Numbered from the stretch's first letter, positions 1-8,425 are shown. The stretch: DNA of 64,000 bases from Paenibacillus thiaminolyticus (GCF_007066085.1 NZ_CP041405.1:6045501-6109500); one strand, 5' to 3'. Numbers and translations: made by a program. Notes: generated by a model not told the origin, from the letters alone.

Positions 1-47
1 TCTTTGTACAGGACGTACGCGTACTAAGCTAGGAAGGGGAATATTCG

Positions 48-1793
48 TTGAACAAGCGTTCTTTAAATGGAGCACAATTTGCCAGTATGGTTCTGGGCGG
101 GGCCGATTCGCTCAATCGCCATGCCGAACACGTCAATACATTGAACGTTTTTCCAGTCCCGGATGGAGATACGGGGACGAACATGAATTTGACGATGACA
201 GCGGGCATTACCGAAATGAAAGCGAAGCCGTCCACGTCTATCGCCAAAACGGCGGAGGTGTTGTCCAAAGGGCTGCTTATGGGCGCCCGGGGGAACTCGG
301 GAGTAATTCTGTCCCAATTGTTCCGGGGATTTAGCCGGGCCGTAGCGGGCCTTGACGAAGTGAACGCATTCCAATTCGCCCATGCGCTGCAAGGCGGCGT
401 GGACACTGCTTATAAAGCTGTGGTCAAGCCTGTGGAAGGCACGATACTGACGGTCGCGAGAGAAACGGCCAAGCATGCCGTCCATATTGCGCGCCGGACG
501 CCGGACTTGGTCGAGTTCATGCGGGAAGTGACGAACAAGGCCAAGGAAGCGCTGGCCAAGACGCCGGATATGCTGCCCGTGCTGAAGCAAGTCGGGGTCG
601 TCGACTCCGGCGGACAAGGCTTGGTCTATATTTATGAAGGATTTCTGGCTGTGCTGGAAGCAGGGGCGGAAGGAACCGTTGAAAGTCCCGCCCAAGCCGT
701 CATATCGGTTCCGGTCGAGAAGACGACCGCGGCGCCAAAGCCTGCACAAGCCAAGCTGCATACGGAAGACATCGAATTTTTATATGATATGGAATTCTTT
801 ATCGATCGTGCCCGCAATCGCGCTGCAGCTGTGCCGTTTCATGAAGATATATTCAGGAAAGCGCTCGCAAAAAATGGGGATTCCATTATCGTCATCGCAG
901 ACGACGATATTATCAAAGTCCATGTTCATTCCCGTAAGCCGGGCGAAGTGCTTGATCTGGCGATGCAGTACGGGGAATTGATCCGGATTCATATTTTGAA
1001 CATGCGCGAGCAGCATCGCGATATTTTGCAAGGGGAGCATGGGGAAGTGTCCGCGATGCCGGAGCTGTTCGCGGAGATGCCGCTTGCGGATATCGTCACG
1101 GAGAGCGTTCCGGTTGAACCGCCTGCGGATGAGATCGCTCAATACGGCTTCATCGCCGTGGCGATGGGACAGGGCATCCACGACATCTTCACCAGCCTCG
1201 GGGTGGATATCGTTCTGTCCGGCGGTCAGACGATGAATCCGAGCACGCAGGATTTCATCGATGCTATCGGTAAGATAACGGCGCAGCACATCTTCATCCT
1301 GCCGAACAATTCGAATATTGTGATGGCGGCGAAGCAGGCAGCCGAATTCGTGGACCGTGAAGTGACGGTCATCGAGACGAAGACGATCCCGCAAGGCATT
1401 GCGGCGGCCTTCGCCTTCCAGGAGGACGAGGACCTGGAGGTGAATCGGACCGCGATGCAGGATGCGGTCAGCCATATTGTGTCCGGACAAGTTACTTATG
1501 CCGTGCGCGATACGACGCTGGACGGGCTAGATATTAAGGCAGGCCACTATATGGGCATCGCCAACGGCAAGATTGTCGTAACGACCGACTCGATGAGAGA
1601 CACGCTGCAGCAATTGCTCACGCAGATGCTGGAGGACGGCGGCGAGGTGATTACGCTGCTTACAGGCGAAGAGGCGAAGGCGGACGATACGGAAGCGCTA
1701 ATCGAATGGTTAAGCGAGCATTATCCGGATGCGGAAGTGGAAGTCCATCAGGGCGGTCAGCCTATTTATGCATATCTTATCTCAGTTGAGTAG
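48..1793 (+). CDS. fakA: Fatty acid kinase ATP-binding subunit FakA (DAK2/YloV family)
   Basis: The 581-aa product matches FakA/YloV in layout and length. An N-terminal dihydroxyacetone-kinase L-type domain (about residues 8-200) shows the PVPDGDTGTNM nucleotide/Mg loop near residue 37 and MGARGNSGVILSQ near residue 78. A central region and a C-terminal FakB-contact domain follow. In the family, FakA phosphorylates a fatty acid bound by FakB to give acyl-phosphate for phospholipid synthesis in the cytoplasm. The start is TTG, chosen because AGGAAGGGGA lies just upstream and the family N-terminus begins there. The degV/fakB gene follows 16 bp downstream, so the two probably form an operon. The assignment rests on motifs and context. 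Confidence 0.93.
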   Translation: MNKRSLNGAQFASMVLGGADSLNRHAEHVNTLNVFPVPDGDTGTNMNLTMTAGITEMKAKPSTSIAKTAEVLSKGLLMGARGNSGVILSQLFRGFSRAVAGLDEVNAFQFAHALQGGVDTAYKAVVKPVEGTILTVARETAKHAVHIARRTPDLVEFMREVTNKAKEALAKTPDMLPVLKQVGVVDSGGQGLVYIYEGFLAVLEAGAEGTVESPAQAVISVPVEKTTAAPKPAQAKLHTEDIEFLYDMEFFIDRARNRAAAVPFHEDIFRKALAKNGDSIIVIADDDIIKVHVHSRKPGEVLDLAMQYGELIRIHILNMREQHRDILQGEHGEVSAMPELFAEMPLADIVTESVPVEPPADEIAQYGFIAVAMGQGIHDIFTSLGVDIVLSGGQTMNPSTQDFIDAIGKITAQHIFILPNNSNIVMAAKQAAEFVDREVTVIETKTIPQGIAAAFAFQEDEDLEVNRTAMQDAVSHIVSGQVTYAVRDTTLDGLDIKAGHYMGIANGKIVVTTDSMRDTLQQLLTQMLEDGGEVITLLTGEEAKADDTEALIEWLSEHYPDAEVEVHQGGQPIYAYLISVE

Positions 1794-1809
1794 CGAAGGA
1801 GGGATGTGA

Positions 1810-2676
1810 ATGGCATCTATCCGTATCGTCACGGATAGCACAGCGGATATTCCACAGGAATTACGCGAACGCTATCGCATTGAGATGATTCCGCTCAAGG
1901 TGCATTTCGGGAACGATATGTACCAGGATGCGGTTACGATCAGTGCAGAGCGGTTCTATCAATTGCTTGTTGAAGCGAAGCGGCTGCCTACAACGTCCCA
2001 GCCTTCTCCGATCGAGTTCCTGGAGGTGTTCAAGCGGTTGAATGCCGAGCCGGACACGCAGATCATTTCGATTCATCTGTCGGCCTCATTCAGCGGAACG
2101 TATCAATCCGCCGTGCTCGCGAAGAACATGATGGAAGAAGAGTCCGATATTACGATTGTCGATTCGAAGTCGGCATCCTACGGATTCGGGCTCATCGTGG
2201 TGGAAGCCGCCAAGATGGCGGAGGCAGGCCGTACGAAAGAAGAAATTTTGGCCATGATTGAACGTTATCAACGGGAACGCAAGCTTTTCTTTTTGGTTGA
2301 TACATTGGAATATTTGCAAAAGGGCGGCCGCATCGGCAAAGCAGCGGCATTATTCGGCACACTGCTCAATATTAAACCGATTCTCTCTATCGATGATGAG
2401 GGAGAAGTGTATGCGGTGGAAAAGGTGCGGGGTCATAAGAAAGCGGTGGCCCGCATCCTGGAGATGCTGAAGCAGCAATTCGAGGGAAGACCGGTGCATA
2501 CGGTCATGGGATATACGAGCAATCCGTCGGCAGCGGATGAATTGGCGGCAGCGATTCAGAATACATTGGACGTTCGATCCATGGACTACACGATCGTGGG
2601 CTCGGTCATCGGCACCCATGTCGGGACTGGCGTCGCCGCGGTCTTCATGTGGCCTGCGGACGAAGCATCGTCCTGA
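1810..2676 (+). CDS. DegV family fatty acid-binding protein (FakB-type)
   Basis: The 288-aa protein begins with the DegV signature (IRIVTDSTADIP, residues 4-15) and has the second family block around LSASFSGTYQSA (about residue 90). DegV/FakB proteins bind a fatty acid and present it to FakA for phosphorylation. An AAGGAGGG Shine-Dalgarno precedes the ATG, and the gene sits directly behind fakA, which supports the partnership. The length is normal for the family. Which fatty acid it prefers cannot be told from sequence. The recG start lies 22 bp downstream, so translational coupling is possible. Confidence 0.92.
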   Translation: MASIRIVTDSTADIPQELRERYRIEMIPLKVHFGNDMYQDAVTISAERFYQLLVEAKRLPTTSQPSPIEFLEVFKRLNAEPDTQIISIHLSASFSGTYQSAVLAKNMMEEESDITIVDSKSASYGFGLIVVEAAKMAEAGRTKEEILAMIERYQRERKLFFLVDTLEYLQKGGRIGKAAALFGTLLNIKPILSIDDEGEVYAVEKVRGHKKAVARILEMLKQQFEGRPVHTVMGYTSNPSAADELAAAIQNTLDVRSMDYTIVGSVIGTHVGTGVAAVFMWPADEASS

Positions 2677-2698
2677 CAGGATACGGACGTTACCGGCC

Positions 2699-4747
2699 AT
2701 GATTCCATTGAGTCAATGTCCCGTAACCATGGTCAAAGGCGTGAGCGCGTTGAAACAAACCGAGCTTCACGCCTTTGGCATTTTTACCGTTGCCGATTTG
2801 CTCGATTATTTCCCTTTCCGTTATGAAGATTTTCATCTCCGCCGTCTGAGCGATGTGAAGGATGGCGACAAAGTTACTGTCGAAGGACGTATTATGAGCC
2901 AGCCTGTCCTGCAGCGGTACGGCCGCAAGTCCAGACTGACCTGCCGCGTGCTGGTGGAGGAATGGCTGATTACGGCCACCTGGTTCAACCGTCCGTATCT
3001 GCGCGAGCAGCTGGAGCAAGGGCGGGATATTGTGTTGACCGGCAAATGGGATCAGCGCCGGATGCAGCTGACAGTCTCGACGTCGGAATTCCCCGATAAA
3101 GGGACGAGCCGGATTGACACCCTGCAGCCGGTCTACTCGGTCGGGGGCAAGATTACGCAGGCGTGGATGCGCAAGACGATTGCCCAGGCGCTGCAGCAGT
3201 TCGGCGAAGCGATGACAGAACCGCTGCCGCCGGAGATGCTTCGGCGCTATCGGCTTATGCCGCGGAAGCAAGCGGTTCGCGCGATGCATGTGCCGCATGA
3301 TGTCGAAGAAGGCAAGCAGGCGCGGCGGCGGCTCGTCTATGAGGAGCTGCTGCTGTTCCAGTTGAAGCTGCATGCCTTCCGTGCGCTGACTCGGGAGCGC
3401 TCGGACGGTGTCGCGTTCATGGTCGACAATGCCACGGTGCGCCAGTTCACCCGCAGCCTGCCGTTCGAGCTGACGGACGGGCAGAAGCAGGCGGTTACCG
3501 ACATTTTGCATGATATGCGCCAGCCGTCCTGCATGAACCGGCTGCTGCAGGGCGATGTCGGATCCGGCAAGACGGTCGTTGCCGCGACGGCCTTGTATGC
3601 CGCTGTCCGGGCAGGGTACCAGGGGGCGTTGATGGTCCCGACGGAAATATTGGCGGAGCAGCATATGCGTTCGCTGACGAGGCTGTTCGAGCCCCACGGC
3701 ATTGGGGTCGGGCTGCTGACCGGCAGTCTGACCGAGCGGAAGCGCCGCGATGTGCTCGCGGCGCTGCAGATGGGCATGATCGACATCCTGGTCGGGACGC
3801 ATGCGCTGATACAGGAGGATGTCCATTATCGCAAGCTCGGCCTCGTCATCACCGACGAACAGCATCGCTTCGGGGTCAATCAGCGCAGCATTCTGCGCCG
3901 GAAGGGCTGGAATCCGGATGTGCTGACGATGACCGCCACCCCGATTCCGCGAACGCTGGCGATTACGGTCTTCGGCGATCTGGACGTGTCGTCGATTCGG
4001 GAACGTCCGGCGGGCCGCAAGCCGATCAAGACGTATTGGGTCAAGCATGACATGCTTGACCGGGTGCTGGGCTTCATTCGCCGGGAAGCGGAGGCCGGGC
4101 ATCAGGCTTATGTCATCTGTCCGTTGATTGAGGAATCGGACAAGCTTGACGTGCAGAATGCCATCGACGTGCATGTACAGATGCAGCAGGCCTTCCCCGA
4201 TCTGCCTGTCGGGCTGCTGCATGGACGGATGACGCCGGCCGAGAAGGATGAGGCGATGCGTTCCTTCAGCGCCGGAGAGACGAAGGTGCTTGTCTCGACG
4301 ACGGTTATCGAGGTCGGCGTGGACGTGCCGAATGCAACGCTCATGATCGTGATGGATGCGGAACGGTTCGGGCTGTCGCAGCTTCATCAGCTGCGGGGCC
4401 GGGTTGGCCGGGGCGGGCATCAGTCGTATTGCGTGCTGATCGCCGATCCGAAGTCGGAGGTCGGCCAGGAGCGGATGCGTATCATGACCGAGACCGACGA
4501 CGGCTTCGAGCTGTCGCAGCGCGATCTGGAGCTGCGCGGTCCGGGGGATTTTTTCGGAACGAAGCAGAGCGGATTGCCGGAGTTCAAGCTGGCGGATATG
4601 GCGAACGACTACGCGGTGCTGGAGCAGGCGCGCGATGATGCAGCCGCGCTGATCCGGTCGGAGACGTTCTGGACGTCGCCGGATTATGGCGGTCTGCGCG
4701 AGGTGCTGCAGCGCGAGCAGCTGCTCCAGGGCGAGCGGATGGATTAG
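2699..4747 (+). CDS. recG: ATP-dependent DNA helicase RecG
   Basis: RecG remodels stalled replication forks and Holliday junctions. The 682-aa protein starts with a wedge/OB region (LLDYFPFRYEDF near residue 35). It then carries helicase motif I GDVGSGKT (about residue 283), motif II DEQH (about residue 388), TATPIPRTLAI (motif III) and the C-terminal RGRVGRGGHQSYC (motif VI). The frame is open further upstream to 2537, but that part overlaps the preceding gene and is not RecG-like. The ATG at 2699 gives the family N-terminus. The Shine-Dalgarno is weak (ACAGGA), so a few residues either way are possible. No truncation is seen. Confidence 0.95.
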   Translation: MIPLSQCPVTMVKGVSALKQTELHAFGIFTVADLLDYFPFRYEDFHLRRLSDVKDGDKVTVEGRIMSQPVLQRYGRKSRLTCRVLVEEWLITATWFNRPYLREQLEQGRDIVLTGKWDQRRMQLTVSTSEFPDKGTSRIDTLQPVYSVGGKITQAWMRKTIAQALQQFGEAMTEPLPPEMLRRYRLMPRKQAVRAMHVPHDVEEGKQARRRLVYEELLLFQLKLHAFRALTRERSDGVAFMVDNATVRQFTRSLPFELTDGQKQAVTDILHDMRQPSCMNRLLQGDVGSGKTVVAATALYAAVRAGYQGALMVPTEILAEQHMRSLTRLFEPHGIGVGLLTGSLTERKRRDVLAALQMGMIDILVGTHALIQEDVHYRKLGLVITDEQHRFGVNQRSILRRKGWNPDVLTMTATPIPRTLAITVFGDLDVSSIRERPAGRKPIKTYWVKHDMLDRVLGFIRREAEAGHQAYVICPLIEESDKLDVQNAIDVHVQMQQAFPDLPVGLLHGRMTPAEKDEAMRSFSAGETKVLVSTTVIEVGVDVPNATLMIVMDAERFGLSQLHQLRGRVGRGGHQSYCVLIADPKSEVGQERMRIMTETDDGFELSQRDLELRGPGDFFGTKQSGLPEFKLADMANDYAVLEQARDDAAALIRSETFWTSPDYGGLREVLQREQLLQGERMD

Positions 4748-4909
4748 CCCCGAGCCGTTCGCGGGCGCCCGGACGGATGGTATTTCGGCCGATTGGGCAA
4801 TTCGGGCGGATAGCAGACAAGCGTTCGCACATATATTGGAACAGAGTGCCATTCGAGCTCGCTCCGATGAGCTCTGGCCAACTTGTGTTCCGGAGGTGTG
4901 CCGACGAAA

Positions 4910-5197
4910 ATGAGCTATACGAAATACGGGATCAGCCCGCAGCTCGTTGAACGAATTAAACTGAAGATGAAGCAGTCCGCCATGAAGGAGCGGGTCAAGC
5001 AGATTGTGGACGGCGTGACGAAGGCGGATCTTCAGAACCGCCAGACGGTCCGCCGGCTGGTGCGCAAAGTAACGAGTGCGCTGAACGAGTCCGTGAGCGC
5101 CCAGCAGGAGGAAGCGATCGTGCAGTTCGTGCTGGCGCAGAAGATTGACCCGAACAATACGTTCCATCTCCTGAAGCTCTGGGGGATGTTCCGCTAA
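4910..5197 (+). CDS. spoVIF: Stage VI sporulation protein F
   Basis: This small basic protein of 95 aa matches SpoVIF (YjcC-type), a sporulation protein needed for spore coat maturation in Bacillus. Family-like features are the MSYTKYGIS start and the C-terminal FHLLKLWGMFR. The ATG at 4910 is preferred over the in-frame ATG at 4883 because CCGGAGGTG lies 8-10 bp upstream and family members begin with this methionine. The gene is followed by a strong terminator, which ends the housekeeping block. It is evidence that the host forms endospores. Confidence 0.8.
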   Translation: MSYTKYGISPQLVERIKLKMKQSAMKERVKQIVDGVTKADLQNRQTVRRLVRKVTSALNESVSAQQEEAIVQFVLAQKIDPNNTFHLLKLWGMFR

Positions 5198-5216
5198 GGC
5201 AGGAGGCTATCGCGTC

Positions 5217-5247
5217 AAAAGCCCGGTTCGATAGGAACCGGGCTTTT
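5217..5247 (+). terminator. Rho-independent terminator after spoVIF
   Basis: A 13-bp stem (AAAAGCCCGGTTC pairing with GAACCGGGCTTTT) around a 5-base loop ends in a T-run. It separates the conserved chromosome from the AT-rich biosynthetic island that follows. Confidence 0.9.
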
Positions 5248-5249
5248 GA

Positions 5250-5727
5250 CATGTTCGCAATAATGATCTGCGAAAAAATATTATTTCTATAAATCAGTTC
5301 TACAGAAAATATTTATTAAATATTACTTTAATAGCTATAGCTTCCCGGGATTAGAAAACTCCAGAGTGAATCTTGGGAACGGGCGAAAGGATTCACCTCT
5401 ATCTCTGCATGGCCTGCGGATTCATGCAAGCTCTCCGAGAACGTATTTTTATGTTTTCCTCCTTCATTTTTAAGCAACATCATGGAATGTTTACCTCATC
5501 ACTTGCGATTCACTTCTTTTTTTGAACCCGAATCTTTTATTCTGACGACAACTAGGACAGCTGATGACATGTTCATACTGGTCTTCTCCACCTGAAGCTC
5601 CTGCGATGTCTGATCTGCTGACGGCACGGATGCCTGCAGATTTGCAAATGTTCGGAAAGTTTCTGCGCTTTTCTTTTTGAGGTTCATTTTGGAATTCAGC
5701 TTGAATAATCGTGTTAGGGGATAAATC
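5250..5727. other. 478-bp AT-rich gap ahead of biosynthetic cluster 1
   Basis: No convincing gene is present. Composition turns AT-rich within 30 bp of the terminator. A minus-strand open frame at 5491-5742 (83 aa, containing ISCPSCRQNKRF) and an overlapping one at 5499-5735 exist, but neither has a good ribosome-binding site. The stretch presumably holds the cluster 1 promoter. I see a possible AATAAT -10-like hexamer near 5705 but no convincing -35 at proper spacing. Confidence 0.4.
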
Positions 5728-6648
5728 ATGGCCAATAAACATTGTTATTATTATGTCATTTCAGAGTTATGCCAATTGCGTAACATCGCGTTGGAACAAA
5801 TGGATATCTTTCATTTGCTCGGCGGGCATACGTTTGCGGTAAAAAAGGAAAGGGACGAACCTTTCCCGCTTCTGAATATAAAGGGCAGTGTTATCGATGA
5901 TGAACTTTTCCGCATATGTACCGGGTTATCCATTGAGAAAAAGCTCTTAATCAATTATGAGGAAGCGATAAAAGTCATTATGACAAGGATCGGCGAAAAC
6001 GATCTTCAAACGGTGTGCACCAATTGTTTTTTCTTGCCTTATGATTCCGTAAATTACAAAAAAAATATTGGCTCCCATTTCATTATGTTAAGATCTTATG
6101 ATTCTGCAAATGACCAGTTTACGTTAAGTGATCACAAATATGATCACGCTCTTCTGAGCGGGGAAGATTTGAAGCTCGCCATGGATAATGTAAAGGAATA
6201 TAAAAATTGTTTGCTTGATTTACACATAGAAACGGAGTACAGCTGTAAGCAAATGAAAGACTCCGTTAGAGAGGTAATAAAGACAAATGCGGCCAAAATC
6301 TTATCAACTTTGCAGCATCAATTCAATGTTCTGAAAATGGAAATAGAGAATATAAATTCCTTAGATTCTTTTTACCGCTCTTTTTCATATTTTGAGTTGC
6401 TGAAGTCAATTAAAAATCCGAATGGACCTATTATCTCGAAACATTACTTAGTAAGAAGTCTGCCTGGCAATAAGCCTGATCTGCAAAACATCATTTCCGA
6501 GTGCATTCAATTATGGGAGAGACTTTGTGTGGATATCTATAAAAATTATACCCATGATTCGCCCATTTTGTTGGATGGCCAACTAGATAATCTGTATCAA
6601 CGGGAAATGGATATGAATAAGCAGATCATCGAAGTTGTTAGAAGATAG
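5728..6648 (+). CDS. BtrH N-terminal-like protein (papain-fold, putative carrier-to-amine acyltransferase)
   Basis: The 306-aa protein resembles BtrH N-terminal/DUF4872-type proteins. The characteristic block is CFFLPYDSVNYKK followed by GSHFIMLRSYD and FTLSDHKYD (about residues 100-145), as in papain-like folds where His and Asp follow a beta hairpin. BtrH itself moves an acyl group from a carrier protein onto the amine of an aminoglycoside in butirosin biosynthesis. Start: ATG with TTAGGGGAT 8 bp upstream. As first gene of a PKS/NRPS operon without a thioesterase, it is a candidate for amide-forming release. Function is inferred. A distant relative heads cluster 2 at 49604. Overall similarity is low and no catalytic Cys can be assigned with certainty. 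Confidence 0.55.
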   Translation: MANKHCYYYVISELCQLRNIALEQMDIFHLLGGHTFAVKKERDEPFPLLNIKGSVIDDELFRICTGLSIEKKLLINYEEAIKVIMTRIGENDLQTVCTNCFFLPYDSVNYKKNIGSHFIMLRSYDSANDQFTLSDHKYDHALLSGEDLKLAMDNVKEYKNCLLDLHIETEYSCKQMKDSVREVIKTNAAKILSTLQHQFNVLKMEIENINSLDSFYRSFSYFELLKSIKNPNGPIISKHYLVRSLPGNKPDLQNIISECIQLWERLCVDIYKNYTHDSPILLDGQLDNLYQREMDMNKQIIEVVRR

Positions 6649-6724
6649 AATTTTTCACGGCTAATATTCATTGTTCTTTTTTGTGTGTGTACTAATGAGT
6701 CGAATGAAAAGGGGGTGAGGCGCA

Positions 6725-6778
6725 ATGAAACAACTTAAAGTGTATAAGCTTGGGGTTATTGATGAAATTAAACAATAA
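6725..6778 (+). CDS. 17-aa micro-ORF, copy 1 (possible precursor or leader-like peptide)
   Basis: It encodes MKQLKVYKLGVIDEIKQ. A GGGGGTGAGG ribosome-binding site lies 4-8 bp ahead of the ATG. Its second copy (6843-6896) keeps MKQLKV-KLGV-E-KQ while codons vary, which suggests a translated sequence. The KLGV...E pattern is reminiscent of leader peptides recognised by PqqD/RRE domains (lasso-type leaders carry a similar hydrophobic-Gly-acidic pattern), and an RRE-like gene follows. No core peptide is visible in frame. It is not an established family to my knowledge. Confidence 0.5.
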   Translation: MKQLKVYKLGVIDEIKQ

Positions 6779-6842
6779 TACTTACGAGGGCATGAATACA
6801 TCTTCTTGATATGCTGAAGCGCAAATAAGGAGGTGTAGCACA

Positions 6843-6896
6843 ATGAAACAACTTAAAGTTGTAAAACTTGGGGTTTCTGAGGAAACTAAACAATAA
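6843..6896 (+). CDS. 17-aa micro-ORF, copy 2
   Basis: It encodes MKQLKVVKLGVSEETKQ with a near-perfect AAGGAGGTG 8 bp upstream of the ATG. Differences from copy 1 fall at residues 7 and 12-16, and residues 1-6 and 8-11 are identical. If the TAA stop were read through, LLTRGMNTSS would follow in frame, but the matching region of copy 1 is out of frame, so this is probably not a core. The function is unknown. Its position between a BtrH-like gene and an RRE-like gene makes a scaffold or leader-peptide role worth testing. Confidence 0.5.
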   Translation: MKQLKVVKLGVSEETKQ

Positions 6897-6998
6897 TTAC
6901 TTACGCGGGGCATGAATACATCTTCTTGATATGTTGACTCGCTAAAAGCCATTAGTACACACTCTAAACAGAATAATTTATAGATAGGTGGTATTTTG

Positions 6999-7265
6999 TT
7001 GTACACATTCAATCCAAAGATGGCCGTAGAAAATTTCAAAAACGGAAAGTTATTTACGGATGTTGTGACTCGTGAATCCTTTTTCTTGGAGGATGAAATC
7101 TATCACATCATCCAGCCTGCAGCGGAAAGGTATGTTACGATTCATGAAATCTATCATGATAGTTATCCCTTTGAAGAATTTGAAGCTTTTATTGAAGAGC
7201 TAGTGCTTCATGGCATTTTAATTAGCCATCCCAAGTATCTTTCATTGATGGAGGATGAATTGTGA
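6999..7265 (+). CDS. Small PqqD/RRE-like winged-helix protein (tentative)
   Basis: The 88-aa acidic protein has a beta-rich start (FKNGKLFTDVV), then FFLEDEIYHII, a helical TIHEIYHDSYPFEEFEAFIEELVLHGILIS block and a charged tail. The 'L-D...I..I / T..EI / F..FI.EL...GILI' pattern resembles PqqD-type RiPP recognition elements. This is pattern reading, not alignment. Start: tandem TTG codons at 6996 and 6999. The second has better spacing from AGGTGG (6986-6991). The stop overlaps the ATP-independent start context of the next gene by 4 bp, so it is in the same operon as the dehydrogenase. Confidence 0.45.
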   Translation: MYTFNPKMAVENFKNGKLFTDVVTRESFFLEDEIYHIIQPAAERYVTIHEIYHDSYPFEEFEAFIEELVLHGILISHPKYLSLMEDEL

Positions 7266-8110
7266 AGAAAATAGGCGTTATTGGAGCTGGCGTTATGGGC
7301 AAAGGTGTTGCCCAGGCCTTCGCCCAATCAGGCTATCCGGTCGTTCTCATCGATATTTGTGACAAGACACTGATGCAAGCAAGCGAGGAAATATACAACA
7401 ACGTCAGGTTCCAGGGATTATTTCAAAGGAGTGAAACCGTAGCAGATCCTGACGCCGTACTGTCGAGAATACAGTTATCTACGGATTATGATCTGCTTGC
7501 TGATGTGGACTATGTTGTCGAGAACGTAACGGAAAAATGGGAGACCAAGCAGGAAGTGTATCAAAAATTAGACAGCATCTGCCCGAATGATTGTGTAATC
7601 CTTGTGAATACTTCTTGTATCTCGATTACCAAAATCGCAGCATTAATGAAAAGGCCAGCGCTCATAGCGGGAGCTCATTTTATGAATCCGGTGCCTATGA
7701 AGCCGGCGGTGGAGGTCATCCGGGGATATTATACAGCGGAATCGACGATAGATCAGATTAAAGATTTGCTCTCATCCATTGGAAAAGAAATGATCGTAGT
7801 GAATGATTACCCAGGCTTTGTGTCCAACCGAATTTCTCATTTATTCATGAATGAAGCAGCCTTTGTCGTTCAAGACCAAGTGGCTTCCCCCCAGGAAGTG
7901 GATGAGATATTCAAGAAATGTTATTCCCATGCAATGGGTCCCTTGGAGACGGCTGACTTGATAGGTTTAGATACCGTGGTGCAATCCTTGGATGTGCTAT
8001 ATGAAAGCTATCAAGATTCTAAATTCCGCTGCTGCCCCCTGCTGCGGAAAATGGTCGATGCCGGCTTGTGCGGCCGAAAGTCGGGACAAGGATTTTATAC
8101 ATATAAATAA
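7262..8110 (+). CDS. 3-hydroxyacyl-CoA dehydrogenase family protein, extender-unit biosynthesis (FkbK/ZmaG-like)
   Basis: The 282-aa NAD-dependent dehydrogenase has Rossmann motif GAGVMG (residues 8-13), the NTSCISITK block with the substrate-binding Ser (about 118) and HFMNPVPMK (about 139) characteristic of 3-hydroxyacyl-CoA dehydrogenases. In FkbK/ZmaG-type enzymes the substrate is a glyceryl or seryl unit on a carrier protein, which is oxidised en route to hydroxymalonyl- or aminomalonyl-ACP. A carrier protein and an acyl-CoA dehydrogenase follow. A second version exists in cluster 2 at 57418. Start GTG at 7262 overlaps the previous stop, and a GGAGGATGAA ribosome site lies just upstream. 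Confidence 0.82.
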   Translation: MKKIGVIGAGVMGKGVAQAFAQSGYPVVLIDICDKTLMQASEEIYNNVRFQGLFQRSETVADPDAVLSRIQLSTDYDLLADVDYVVENVTEKWETKQEVYQKLDSICPNDCVILVNTSCISITKIAALMKRPALIAGAHFMNPVPMKPAVEVIRGYYTAESTIDQIKDLLSSIGKEMIVVNDYPGFVSNRISHLFMNEAAFVVQDQVASPQEVDEIFKKCYSHAMGPLETADLIGLDTVVQSLDVLYESYQDSKFRCCPLLRKMVDAGLCGRKSGQGFYTYK

Positions 8111-8165
8111 GGCTCGGTGCAGGCGAATGGCCAAATTTGATGATAGATAAGAAAGGGGATTATCT

Positions 8166-8417
8166 ATGGAAGACGCCAAGGTAAAAATCAAGCAATTTGT
8201 GAGCAGGTTTTTTAGAAAGCACGAATTACAAGATGATGATGATATTTTTTCATTGGGGTATGTAAACTCTTTGTTTGCGATGCAATTGGTCATGTTTCTC
8301 GAAAAAGAATTTCATATCCGGGTTGATAATCAAGATCTGGACCTCAACAACTTTAGGTCAATCCATAAAATTGTTGAACTGATTGAGAGAAAAGCCGGAG
8401 TCGTTAATAATCCGTAA
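8166..8417 (+). CDS. Acyl carrier protein for an unusual extender unit (FkbJ/ZmaD/ZmaH-like)
   Basis: The 83-aa carrier protein has phosphopantetheine motif GYVNSLFAMQL (Ser at about residue 36). The Asn before Ser, replacing the common Asp, is typical of FkbJ/ZmaD-type carriers that hold glyceryl, hydroxymalonyl or aminomalonyl groups. A GAAAGGGG Shine-Dalgarno precedes the ATG. It lies between the dehydrogenase and the acyl-CoA dehydrogenase, the usual grouping. It closely resembles the cluster 2 carrier at 59356 (DDD.IF..G.VNSLFAM.L, then N.DLD..NF). Confidence 0.85.
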   Translation: MEDAKVKIKQFVSRFFRKHELQDDDDIFSLGYVNSLFAMQLVMFLEKEFHIRVDNQDLDLNNFRSIHKIVELIERKAGVVNNP

Positions 8418-8425
8418 AGTGGGTA

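Larger units (their letters stand above)
6685..6962. repeat. Tandem 118-bp duplication bounded by 13-bp inverted repeats
   Basis: Two direct repeats with a 118-bp period (starts at 6725 and 6843) each hold a Shine-Dalgarno, a 17-codon ORF and a conserved tail reading roughly GGGCATGAATACATCTTCTT. Perfect 13-bp inverted repeats flank the pair: GTGTGTACTAATG at 6685-6697 and its complement at 6950-6962. The arrangement could be a small mobile or amplified cassette, or a long RNA stem that brings the ends together. Confidence 0.7.

Noticed and set aside
2690..5167. 825-aa minus-strand open frame opposite recG
   Set aside because: Shadow of the GC-rich recG and spoVIF coding strand. Low-complexity Arg/Leu/His composition and no ribosome site.
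6661..7039. Minus-strand frames of 60 and 85 aa across the micro-ORF repeats
   Set aside because: They arise from the duplicated DNA read antisense, lack ribosome sites and fall in different phases in the two copies.
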